Below the pieces are notes generated by a model. That model had not been told where the DNA came from. It made no database searches and saw nothing but the letters and a program-made list of their open reading frames with translations. The position numbers were made by a program, and so were the translations under genes. From the NCBI GenBank assembly GCA_017467225.1, contig JAFTSR010000399.1, positions 1 through 5,986 on the forward strand: DNA of 5,986 nt. Reading direction: 5' to 3'. How positions within the stretch are numbered: position 1 is the stretch's first letter; each line of letters begins with the position of its first letter. This DNA comes from Clostridia bacterium. Lineage in GTDB: Bacteria > Bacillota_A > Clostridia > Oscillospirales > CAG-272. Positions 1 through 5,986 of the stretch are shown one piece after another.

Positions 1-138
1 TGCGATATCACCTGCAAAAACGAACAGGGCGATGTTATCACTGCTGCACAGGGAAATCTGTGTCTTCTGCCGCATGAAACGCGCTACATAGCGGCGCTTG
101 GCGTTGCCTCGGCTGACGTGATGCCTTTGAATATCTAA
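1..138 (+). CDS. C-terminal end of an unidentified protein (5' truncated)
   Basis: Frame 1 is open from the window edge to a TAA at 136-138, giving the last 45 residues of a protein whose start lies outside the window. The visible tail alternates short polar and hydrophobic stretches (for example QGDVITAAQGNLCLLPHET and RYIAALGV), which fits the last strands of a beta-sandwich domain such as those that end many glycoside hydrolases. That resemblance is weak and no family can be assigned. A GC-rich hairpin begins 15 bases after the stop, as expected for a real gene end. The gene converges on the GH2-like gene of the opposite strand. A 45-codon open frame alone is modest evidence; the terminator directly after it supports the call. 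Confidence 0.65.
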   Translation, partial: CDITCKNEQGDVITAAQGNLCLLPHETRYIAALGVASADVMPLNI

Positions 139-152
139 AACATCATAGTAAA

Positions 153-187
153 GGGCTGGCTCCTTGCGGAGCCAGCCCGAACTTTTT
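153..187. terminator. Probable bidirectional rho-independent terminator between convergent genes
   Basis: A perfect 11-bp stem, GGGCTGGCTCC (153-163) and GGAGCCAGCCC (168-178), closes on a TTGC loop. On the plus strand it is followed, after GAAC, by five T residues (183-187). On the minus strand it is followed by TTTACTATGATGTTTT, a poorer U-tract. It lies 15 bases after the plus-strand stop and 20 bases after the minus-strand stop at 198, so one hairpin can serve both convergent transcripts. The offset of the T run makes it non-ideal in either direction. Confidence 0.8.
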
Positions 188-197
188 GATGGGATTG

Positions 198-3100
198 TTA
201 CTGCAGAAGATATACTGCGGCCACGTCGATCAGATAGTTTCCGAGTACGGGGTCGCCGCCGACGTTAAGCGTACACTGAATGGCCGTTCCTTGCCCGACA
301 GAAAACTCGGACATGTACGAAGCGCTCTGTCCGATGTCGCCTACGTTGTCACGAAGCAACAGCTTTCCGATGATCGAGTGATCCAGCGGCTTATCCTTGG
401 CCTGTGTGATCACGTATTCCGTTTGCAGATTGAGGAATTGGAGACCACCAAATCCCTTGGAATCCAGAGCCTTGACAATCTCATGCTCCTCTTGTGGGAA
501 GTGAACCATAACGTACTGGGAATAGAAGGTGCCCATCTCAACACGTGCGATCTCGCTGCCGTGACCAAAGTAGAGAACCTTACCACCATTCTTCAGATAC
601 GTTTTGTGAGACTCATTCATGGTACCAAAGACTATCAGAAGATCCGGCGTTGAACCGTTTTTCCAATCCTTGACAGACGGATAACGCTTTTTGAAATTGT
701 ACGTTGAATTGTCGCCGGAAACCATAACCGTTTTGCCGGAAAAAGCGTCCTCGGCTGCAGCATCCGGATAAAGATAGATCTCCCAGCTGTTGCTGATGGT
801 GTTGTCATTGTCATCGGTCAGCGTCATCGTCAGGGTATGTGCAGCAGCTGCATCGACCGAGGGCATATCGACGGTAACCTTGTCAAAGACACGGTAAGAG
901 GCGTTTTCAACGTTGATACCGTCAAGCAGCTCACCTTGATCAACGATTGTGCCCTCACGGTCGGTCAGCGTGTATGTCAGCGTGCCGTTTTCGATATCCG
1001 TGCCGTTGTAATGGGAGATGGCCGGTGTGATGCTTGCCGTTTCGCCGGACACAAAATTATACACGTTTGTCTTGAGCAGGAGAACGCTTTCCTTCAAAAA
1101 TGCGGTCTGCTCGGGTGTGAATTTAGGATTGCCCAGCTCGTCAAAGAAGCCGGCTACGCTGTGACCGATATCCTGAATGATGGTCAGAAAATATGCAGCC
1201 ACGCCGTCAGCCTTTTTGGTTTCCTGGACGTAGTACATCTTCATATCCACACAATTTTCTTCTGATTGTGCAATCATGCGTTTGATCTGCGCGTCGGAAT
1301 AACCGAGGCTCTTAAGATACAGATCGGCACGGAAGGGATCGTCAACAGCGTCCCAGTTCCAAGGCTCTTTGCCGCCGTTTGCCGCAAAAATCTTGTCAAA
1401 ATCGGCAAGGGCAGGGTAGTCTGCATACTCACCGAAGACAACCGGCTTCTTACCCTTAGAGGTACGGTTGTTAACAACACTTTGCGCGTAGTCTGCAAAA
1501 TGCAGTGCGTTGGTGTATGGATGCCATGTCCAGAAATCATTTTCGCCTTCGGTATTCTGACGTCCCGTGGAAGAATTATCGGCATACAGGCGGTTGGGAT
1601 CGATAGACTTACCCGTTGCAACACACCAATTCATGAAATCCAGCATGGGGTCTTCAAATACCTGCATCTCGCAGTTGAAATCACTCATAATGACCGAGGG
1701 GTGATTCTTGCTCATGTTGAGGAAACGTCCCATCTGCGAATATCCTCTCTCATAGAAAGCGTCTGTCTGGATAGGATTCCAGACGGGATATTCGATATAA
1801 ACGTAAATACCCTCTCTGTCGCAGATATCCAGAATTTCCTCGGTAGGAACGACCAGGCAGAATTTGATGCAGTTAAAGCCATACGCTTTGAGTGCGCGAA
1901 TTTGCTCGGTGAAGACGGTAGCATCAAATTTGGGAGAAATCTGATCCCAGTTGCCAAGCCAGGAAAGCACGCCGTTGATCTTGATTCCACGGCCGTTGAA
2001 GATGATCTTGTCATCTTCAGAGGCGATTGAGGTAAAACCAAAGGTGGTTTCTTTTTGGTCGATCAACATCTCGCCCTGGTACAAATCTACACGAGCGGTG
2101 TAAACCTTAGGCGCGGAGATTTCCCAAAACGCGCCATCGCTGATAACATGATTGGAATCAAGAGAAACTTTGCGAGCTTGATTGGCGGTAAAATGTCCCA
2201 CCGATTTTGTGTCCAGCACCGTATTGCCGTCAAGAATGGTGACCCGGGCTGTAAAGTCCGTTGCTTCTTCGATGACCTTCACGGTTGACTGCACGGTAGC
2301 TGTCATGGTATCGATATCGGTTGTCACGGTAATATCATCGACACGAGTCAGACCTCGAGGCGTCAGATACACATCTCCCCAGATGCCGCCAAAGTTGATG
2401 CCGACGCTGTCATGATAAAAGCCGGCCAGTGTTTGCTTGATAGGGAAAGCTGCATTAGAGGAAACGTCTTGGTCGGTCACGCGGACAACCAATCGGTTAT
2501 CATGCTGTTGAAGAATATCCGAATACTCTGCCAGATCAAGGACGATCGCGCTGTAGCCATCCTCATGTGAGGTAATGAAACGACCGTTGAGCCAGACTTC
2601 TGCATAGTAGTCGATAGCGTCGAAGGTCAGTGTATATTGGCGACCGTCGTCAGCCACGGGAAGATCAAAGGTACGGGAATACCAGCCGACACCGTTGTAG
2701 TCGGTGTAATCCGCACCGAGTTGAGTTTCCCATACGCCCGGAACGTTGATCTTTTGCATACTGTCGGCAAACATCAAAACGGGATAATAGCAAAGTGAAA
2801 CCTTGGAAAGCGTGATTTGACCGGCCATGATGTTCGTCTTGATTGTGACCGTATTGTCGCCTTTGACCAGATCAGCAAAATATAAGCCAACGTCAATGAT
2901 GTGCTCGGTGCTGTTGAGATTGTGGGTGTAATCGCTGATATCGGTCGCAAAATAGGGGCCGTCGCCTACCTTAGCGTAAACAGTGGGAGCTCCGCCGTCC
3001 TCGGTCTCAAGATCAGCACCGAACTGCATAGACAGCTGCAGCTTGGAATAAAACATCTGCTCCGGCTGCTCAACATGCAGCGTAACCGTCATCTCTCGGC

Positions 3101-3338
3101 TTGAAGTCAGAAGAACCGTCTGATCGATCTCGCCTTTGTTGGTAATCGTCCCGGTGGGAGCGGTGGTATCCCGGTAAAAATCCCACGATCCGTTCAGTTG
3201 AATGATGTCCACGGGTGTTTCCTCCTTTTCGGGTTGATCTGTCGGTTCTTGCTCGGATGTCGGCGTGCAGCCGATCAAACCAATCAGCATACCTGCGATT
3301 AAAAGTGCACACAAGGTGCGAAATAGCATGGTTTTCAT
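198..3338 (-). CDS. Surface lipoprotein related to glycoside hydrolase family 2
   Basis: The 1046-residue product starts with a lipoprotein signal peptide: basic n-region, hydrophobic core and lipobox LIGC, with Cys24 as the lipid anchor. An acidic Pro/Glu/Thr-rich tether follows (about 25-44). A GH2-type sugar-binding jelly roll is recognised from LNGSWDFYRD (48-57), INVPGVWE (197-204), GVGWYSRTFDLP (216-227) and AEVWLNG (246-252). It appears split by about 130 residues of beta-rich sequence. An Ig-like GH2 middle domain spans about 330-435 and a TIM barrel about 440-750. The probable acid/base is Glu557 in SDFNCEM, and the probable nucleophile is Glu637 in PVVFGEY; WHPY at 605-608 is also barrel-typical. 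A beta domain (about 755-860) and a Rossmann/GATase-like C-terminal domain (about 868-1046) follow. The canonical Asn-Glu pair is Cys-Glu here, as I recall in an atypical GH2-related subgroup. The protein should sit on the outer face of the membrane. The ATG has an ideal ribosome binding site overlapping the stop of the upstream gene. Glycosidase activity is likely but unproven, and the substrate is unknown. Confidence 0.9.
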   Translation of the reverse strand: MKTMLFRTLCALLIAGMLIGLIGCTPTSEQEPTDQPEKEETPVDIIQLNGSWDFYRDTTAPTGTITNKGEIDQTVLLTSSREMTVTLHVEQPEQMFYSKLQLSMQFGADLETEDGGAPTVYAKVGDGPYFATDISDYTHNLNSTEHIIDVGLYFADLVKGDNTVTIKTNIMAGQITLSKVSLCYYPVLMFADSMQKINVPGVWETQLGADYTDYNGVGWYSRTFDLPVADDGRQYTLTFDAIDYYAEVWLNGRFITSHEDGYSAIVLDLAEYSDILQQHDNRLVVRVTDQDVSSNAAFPIKQTLAGFYHDSVGINFGGIWGDVYLTPRGLTRVDDITVTTDIDTMTATVQSTVKVIEEATDFTARVTILDGNTVLDTKSVGHFTANQARKVSLDSNHVISDGAFWEISAPKVYTARVDLYQGEMLIDQKETTFGFTSIASEDDKIIFNGRGIKINGVLSWLGNWDQISPKFDATVFTEQIRALKAYGFNCIKFCLVVPTEEILDICDREGIYVYIEYPVWNPIQTDAFYERGYSQMGRFLNMSKNHPSVIMSDFNCEMQVFEDPMLDFMNWCVATGKSIDPNRLYADNSSTGRQNTEGENDFWTWHPYTNALHFADYAQSVVNNRTSKGKKPVVFGEYADYPALADFDKIFAANGGKEPWNWDAVDDPFRADLYLKSLGYSDAQIKRMIAQSEENCVDMKMYYVQETKKADGVAAYFLTIIQDIGHSVAGFFDELGNPKFTPEQTAFLKESVLLLKTNVYNFVSGETASITPAISHYNGTDIENGTLTYTLTDREGTIVDQGELLDGINVENASYRVFDKVTVDMPSVDAAAAHTLTMTLTDDNDNTISNSWEIYLYPDAAAEDAFSGKTVMVSGDNSTYNFKKRYPSVKDWKNGSTPDLLIVFGTMNESHKTYLKNGGKVLYFGHGSEIARVEMGTFYSQYVMVHFPQEEHEIVKALDSKGFGGLQFLNLQTEYVITQAKDKPLDHSIIGKLLLRDNVGDIGQSASYMSEFSVGQGTAIQCTLNVGGDPVLGNYLIDVAAVYLLQ

Positions 3339-3352
3339 AGTGCACCTCCTTA
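3339..3352 (-). promoter_or_regulatory. Ribosome binding site overlapping the upstream stop codon
   Basis: Read on the minus strand, AAGGAGGTG (3351-3343) sits six bases from AGGAGG to the ATG at 3338 and shares bases with the TAA stop of the preceding gene (3352-3350). This matches the anti-Shine-Dalgarno sequence almost perfectly and fixes the start of the GH2-like gene. The 11-base gap and the overlap suggest translational coupling, so the two proteins would be made from one transcript. No separate promoter is visible between the genes. Confidence 0.9.
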
Positions 3353-5662
3353 TCGCTTGCCCTTTTTACGGCGCAACAGCAGGGATGCGGCCACAGCGGC
3401 AATTGCCACAGCACCGCCGGCGATGCCTGCGATCAGACCTAAGGGTGCCTTTCCTTTAGTTTGACTTTCATTCGCGTCCAGTATTGTCAAGGAAACGGTA
3501 CCCCAAAGTGCACCGTCCTTGGTCGTGACGGTGAGAGTGGTATCTTTCTTTCCAAGAGAGCCGCTGATATCAACGGTGTAATCGTCAGGTGTCAAGATCG
3601 CGGTGGAGCCGTCGCTGTAGCGTACACCGACGACCATGCCGCGTAGATCAAGTGTCTCACCGACTTTATATTCTGTACGACCGGGAGGCAAGATGGTTAT
3701 CTCCTTTGGGGTCGGCACCGTCGTGTCAAATGCCAGCTTTTTGATCCATGCGCCCTGATTGTCTATGTTGGTACTGTAGATCTTTACATATACCGTTCGA
3801 TCCTCAGAGCTCATGGAGGATACACTGTAGGTATAATTCGCTTGATCCACATTCCACGCAGTATCAGTATCTGCCCGATGCCAAAGCGCAGAGTCCATAG
3901 TAGCCAGCGTAATATCATCGGTTGTAAAGAAAACATGCATCCGAGGCTTGCCGGAGGAAAGCACACCGTTATGCGTGCCGTTGGCGTCCTTGGAATTTGT
4001 TACCATCTCCAGCTGCATAATAGCATTGGTATTTGCAGGAACACGCAGGCGGTATATAGCGTATGCATTTGCCGTCAGATCGCGGAAGGTCACGCCATCC
4101 CAGCGAACAATCTGCGTCGCATCGGCAACATTGCCGCCACAGGTGTACCAGGAGTAGGGAAGATTCAGCGCATCATCGCTGTCTTTTGCCGTAATCTTGG
4201 TGTCGAAAGGTGTTTTTGCAGTCAGGTCAATGGTTTCAACCTCATCGGGAACCGTGACCGTGCAGCTCGCCGTAAATCCGCCATCTACGCTTTTGGCCGT
4301 GATGACCGCTCTGCCGGGTCCCATAGCAGTCACAGCGCCACTTTGATCCACCGCAACGATGTCGGGGCGATCGGAGGACCATTGAATTTTGCGCACAGTG
4401 GCCGCTTGCGGCTGCAGAGTGGCAACCAGACGCTGGTTTTTACCAAACGACAGCGTCAGCTCGGCTTTGTTCAAGGCAATTCCGCTGACGGGCGTATGCT
4501 GATTGACCAAGCGGTCAAAGGTAATGCATTCGAGCCACGCACCGTCGTTTCCGCCGGCTTGACCGTGGTAAGCCGCATCATTCGAGGAAAAGACCATGCA
4601 GGCATACAGCGTGCGCGCCTTGGCCGAGTCTTCATTTTCAGCGAGACGGTACGTATAAGTGTATGTGTCAGCGCTCAATTCCTCCTCGGCAGGAATCCGC
4701 GTCCAACCGGAGGTGTTGCCGTTGAAATTGGCTGCAGGTGCTTTGTCAGTCACATACCATACGGTTTTCGGTTTATTTGAGTATTTATGAATACCGCCGT
4801 TACCGACATCCTGCCACGCTTTATAATCCACGGTTACCTGCACGCCGTCCTGCGCAGGCAAGGTGATCTGATACAGAAGAAATTGACCGACGCCAAGATC
4901 GTACAGTGCGTACGGATCCGCCCAGCGACCTGTCTGCAAGAGAGCAAGCGTGGACGTTTTATTTTTCTTCAGCTCGTCACGCAGAACAACATTATCTACA
5001 AGATCAACCTTGGTGCCGTCGGTATCGGAGTCATCCGGTGTACCGGGCTGCTCAGACGAGGAAGCATCCGTAGAGAAAGTGATTTTTTCTACCCATGCAC
5101 CGTCGTTCCAGCCGGCCTGTCCTGCTGCGCTGTTTGCGTTATCACAGAATTTCATACAAGCGTATACCGTCCTTTCCTGTGTACTTTCTTGTGATAGGGT
5201 ATATGTGTATGTATAGGTTTTCAGGGAAATTTTTTCGTTTGCCGGAATTTCACTCCAATCGGAAACATTTCCGTTGAAATCCGTGCTGACAGCATTATCC
5301 GTAACGTACCATCGGATTTTGGGCTGTGACGTGTACTGATGCACGCCGCCGTTGCCGACACCTATCCAATTTTTGTAATCCACAGTCACCTGCGCTGCCT
5401 CGTTGGCAGGAATGTGGAGCTTGTACACAAGATACGTACCGCTTCCTACATCAAAAAGAGAATACGCACCGACCCAAGCGGCACCGTGGCAAATGTAACT
5501 TTGCTTGGAGCTTTGGCTTGCCTTGAGATCATCTACAACGTCTCCTTTGGACAAGTCTACCGTTGCTTTGGCAGCCGAGGCCGGGAGGGCAGAGAACATA
5601 ATCAAAACCGTCAGAATGCAACATGAAATTCGTAAAAATGAGAAAACGCGTGAATGCTTCAT
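3350..5662 (-). CDS. Membrane-anchored surface protein with three beta-sandwich repeats and two bacterial Ig-like domains
   Basis: The 770-residue product has an N-terminal signal peptide (basic n-region, hydrophobic core, ASA cleavage motif at 28-30). Repeat A (about 34-196) is followed by an acidic Ser/Pro/Asp linker (about 201-217) and repeat B (about 218-382). A group 2 bacterial Ig-like domain follows (about 390-473; note IQWSSDRPDIVAVD and GAVTAMGPGRAVITA), then a divergent repeat C (about 477-645) and a group 3 Ig-like domain (about 652-730; VGVRYSDGSTAILTPDDYTV). The end is a membrane helix (about 740-763) with the basic tail RRKKGKR. No LPXTG motif, cohesin, dockerin or catalytic domain is seen, so the body is displayed outside and held by the C-terminal helix. 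The role is probably glycan or surface binding; this is inferred from architecture and from its co-transcribed GH2-like partner. I chose the ATG at 5662 because it begins the signal peptide and has AGTGAGG five bases upstream. An in-frame TTG at 5704 would add 14 non-signal-like residues. The exact function is not recognised. Confidence 0.88.
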   Translation of the reverse strand: MKHSRVFSFLRISCCILTVLIMFSALPASAAKATVDLSKGDVVDDLKASQSSKQSYICHGAAWVGAYSLFDVGSGTYLVYKLHIPANEAAQVTVDYKNWIGVGNGGVHQYTSQPKIRWYVTDNAVSTDFNGNVSDWSEIPANEKISLKTYTYTYTLSQESTQERTVYACMKFCDNANSAAGQAGWNDGAWVEKITFSTDASSSEQPGTPDDSDTDGTKVDLVDNVVLRDELKKNKTSTLALLQTGRWADPYALYDLGVGQFLLYQITLPAQDGVQVTVDYKAWQDVGNGGIHKYSNKPKTVWYVTDKAPAANFNGNTSGWTRIPAEEELSADTYTYTYRLAENEDSAKARTLYACMVFSSNDAAYHGQAGGNDGAWLECITFDRLVNQHTPVSGIALNKAELTLSFGKNQRLVATLQPQAATVRKIQWSSDRPDIVAVDQSGAVTAMGPGRAVITAKSVDGGFTASCTVTVPDEVETIDLTAKTPFDTKITAKDSDDALNLPYSWYTCGGNVADATQIVRWDGVTFRDLTANAYAIYRLRVPANTNAIMQLEMVTNSKDANGTHNGVLSSGKPRMHVFFTTDDITLATMDSALWHRADTDTAWNVDQANYTYSVSSMSSEDRTVYVKIYSTNIDNQGAWIKKLAFDTTVPTPKEITILPPGRTEYKVGETLDLRGMVVGVRYSDGSTAILTPDDYTVDISGSLGKKDTTLTVTTKDGALWGTVSLTILDANESQTKGKAPLGLIAGIAGGAVAIAAVAASLLLRRKKGKR
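3728..4234 (-). repeat. Coding repeat C: divergent third copy of the beta-sandwich module
   Basis: Residues about 477-645 of the 770-residue protein keep the order of landmarks seen in the two upstream copies: a TIDL start like VDL, AIYRLRVPAN for the YxLxxPA strand, GKPRMHVFFTTDD for the PKxxWYVTD strand, NYTYSVSS for TYTYTY, EDRTVYVKIY for RTxYACMxF, and NQGAWIKKLAF for NDGAWxExITF. It lacks the GNGG-H-Y and FNGN segments in recognisable form, so it has diverged further than copies A and B. Homology is inferred from the shared motif order. Confidence 0.7.
4517..5563 (-). repeat. Coding tandem repeats A and B: two close copies of the beta-sandwich module
   Basis: Copy A is encoded at 5075-5563 and copy B at 4517-5011, separated by a Ser/Pro/Asp-rich linker. 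Both share VDL, QVTVDYK, VGNGG-H-Y, PKxxWYVTD, FNGNxSxWxxIPA, TYTYTY, YACM and NDGAW-ITF in the same order and spacing. By eye about half of the residues match. The DNA is similar but differs at many third positions, so the duplication is old rather than recent. Each copy ends at a W-x-x-ITF strand, which suggests an independent fold of about 160 residues. Confidence 0.85.
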
Positions 5663-5674
5663 AGGAACCTCACT
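5663..5674 (-). promoter_or_regulatory. Ribosome binding site of the anchored surface protein
   Basis: On the minus strand AGTGAGG (5674-5668) precedes the ATG at 5662 by five bases. It is a partial match to AAGGAGG, weaker than the site of the second operon gene. It decides the start in favour of this ATG over the in-frame TTG at 5704, whose only nearby purine run is AAGG. Confidence 0.65.
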
Positions 5675-5730
5675 TTCATATAGATGACCACGGAGAATTT
5701 TCAAGTAAAACCTTGATACAGTTTTGCTTC

Positions 5731-5759
5731 ATTATAGCATATCGAAATAGTATTGTCAA
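5731..5759 (-). promoter_or_regulatory. Full-consensus sigma-70-type promoter for the surface operon, with extended -10
   Basis: On the minus strand TTGACA (5759-5754) and TATAAT (5736-5731) are separated by exactly 17 bases, and TGC directly before the -10 gives an extended -10 element. Transcription should start near 5724, leaving a leader of about 60 bases before the ATG at 5662. Both hexamers match the vegetative consensus completely, so basal transcription should be strong unless a regulator represses it. The AT-rich stretch upstream (5760-5790) could act as an UP element. Confidence 0.88.
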
Positions 5760-5790
5760 CGAATTTTTATAGGTTTATTTCATATTTGTG

Positions 5791-5819
5791 TTGACTTTTC
5801 CACATATTTGGTGTATAAT
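5791..5819 (+). promoter_or_regulatory. Near-consensus sigma-70-type promoter for the rightward gene
   Basis: TTGACT (5791-5796) and TATAAT (5814-5819) are 17 bases apart, with only one mismatch in the -35 hexamer. The start of transcription is expected near 5826, giving a leader of about 78 bases before the ATG at 5904. It is divergent from the operon promoter; the two -35 boxes are 31 bases apart, close enough for a shared regulator or supercoiling coupling. Confidence 0.85.
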
Positions 5820-5848
5820 GTTCATAATATTTTCATTTTTCGGTCACA

Positions 5849-5875
5849 AACAGTAAATTTTGCAAATTTACCGTT
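5849..5875 (+). promoter_or_regulatory. Inverted repeat in the leader of the rightward gene (possible operator or leader hairpin)
   Basis: The core GTAAATTTTGCAAATTTAC (5853-5871) is a perfect inverted repeat with 8-base arms around TGC. Including the flanking AAC and GTT, the arms extend to 12 bases with one mismatch. It lies about 23 bases downstream of the predicted transcription start and 12 bases before the Shine-Dalgarno run, a usual place for a repressor roadblock. It could instead form an AU-rich RNA stem. No T-tract follows, so it is not a terminator. I cannot match it to a known regulator. Confidence 0.5.
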
Positions 5876-5903
5876 GACATACATAGAAAAGGAGACTCAC
5901 GTT

Positions 5904-5986
5904 ATGTCGTTTACCATATTTTCAATTGCTCTTATCATGGTGTTTGCTGTGATTGCCGCTATTGAAATTTATCAAGGATTAAAAAA
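5904..5986 (+). CDS. N-terminus of a small membrane protein (3' truncated), possibly CvpA-like
   Basis: An ATG at 5904 is preceded by AAAGGAG (5888-5894) at nine bases spacing and stays open for 27 codons to the window edge. The start of the product is one strongly hydrophobic helix (roughly residues 3-20) followed by EIYQGLK. A single N-terminal helix ending in a short Gly-Leu-Lys turn is reminiscent of the first helix of CvpA-family membrane proteins, but too little is visible to be sure. The good promoter and ribosome binding site make it a real gene start. It is transcribed divergently from the surface operon, so it may belong to an unrelated housekeeping unit. Confidence 0.75.
   Translation, partial: MSFTIFSIALIMVFAVIAAIEIYQGLK

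Noticed and set aside
1266..2030. Long plus-strand open frame (254 codons) opposite the GH2-like gene
   Set aside because: It lies wholly antisense to a gene with clear domain motifs, shows no ribosome binding site or recognisable protein features, and is best explained as a shadow of the real coding frame.
3842..4780. Plus-strand open frame of 312 codons opposite the repeat-containing surface protein
   Set aside because: Antisense to a well-supported gene; its translation is rich in Arg, His and Cys with no domain or signal, typical of a shadow frame.
5660..5704. TTG start at 5704 extending the surface protein by 14 residues
   Set aside because: The added residues are polar and precede an intact signal peptide, the TTG has only a weak AAGG upstream, and the leader from the predicted start site would be only about 20 bases. 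The ATG at 5662 fits better.
5701..5716. Short inverted repeat TCAAG-TAAAAC-CTTGA just downstream of the operon promoter
   Set aside because: Arms of five bases are expected often by chance in AT-rich DNA, and nothing else supports an operator here.
5874..5879. TTGACA hexamer near the start of the rightward gene
   Set aside because: No -10 element lies at a suitable distance; the ribosome binding site and coding start follow instead. It also overlaps the right arm of the inverted repeat.

Overview
The window looks like chromosomal DNA from a Gram-positive, Firmicutes-type anaerobe, most plausibly a gut or rumen Clostridia/Oscillospiraceae relative. This rests on a surface lipoprotein, a surface protein with bacterial Ig-like domains and a C-terminal membrane anchor, a strong AAGGAGGTG ribosome binding site, AT-rich intergenic DNA with consensus sigma-70-type promoters, and moderate GC in the genes. 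The taxonomic assignment is an inference.

Layout from left to right: (1) the last 45 codons of a plus-strand gene (1-138). (2) A GC-rich hairpin (153-178) that probably ends both this gene and the convergent operon. (3) A two-gene minus-strand operon occupying nearly all of the window. Its first gene (5662 down to 3350) encodes a secreted, membrane-anchored protein with three related beta-sandwich repeats and two bacterial Ig-like domains. Its second gene (3338 down to 198) encodes a 1046-residue lipoprotein related to glycoside hydrolase family 2 (GH2). The two genes are 11 bases apart, and the ribosome binding site of the second overlaps the stop codon of the first. (4) A 241-base AT-rich divergent control region (5663-5903) with two back-to-back promoters, one per strand, and a near-perfect inverted repeat in the leader of the plus-strand gene. 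(5) The first 27 codons of a plus-strand gene for a small membrane protein (5904 to the window edge).

The operon reads as a cell-surface glycan system. The anchored multi-domain protein may bind a glycan or matrix, and the lipoprotein enzyme may act on it nearby. The substrate cannot be read from sequence. The most noteworthy points are the undescribed-looking repeat domain in the first gene, and the atypical architecture of the GH2-like protein: a large insertion in its sugar-binding domain, Cys in place of the usual Asn before the presumed acid/base Glu, and a GATase-like C-terminal domain. No RNA genes, mobile elements or CRISPR arrays were seen.
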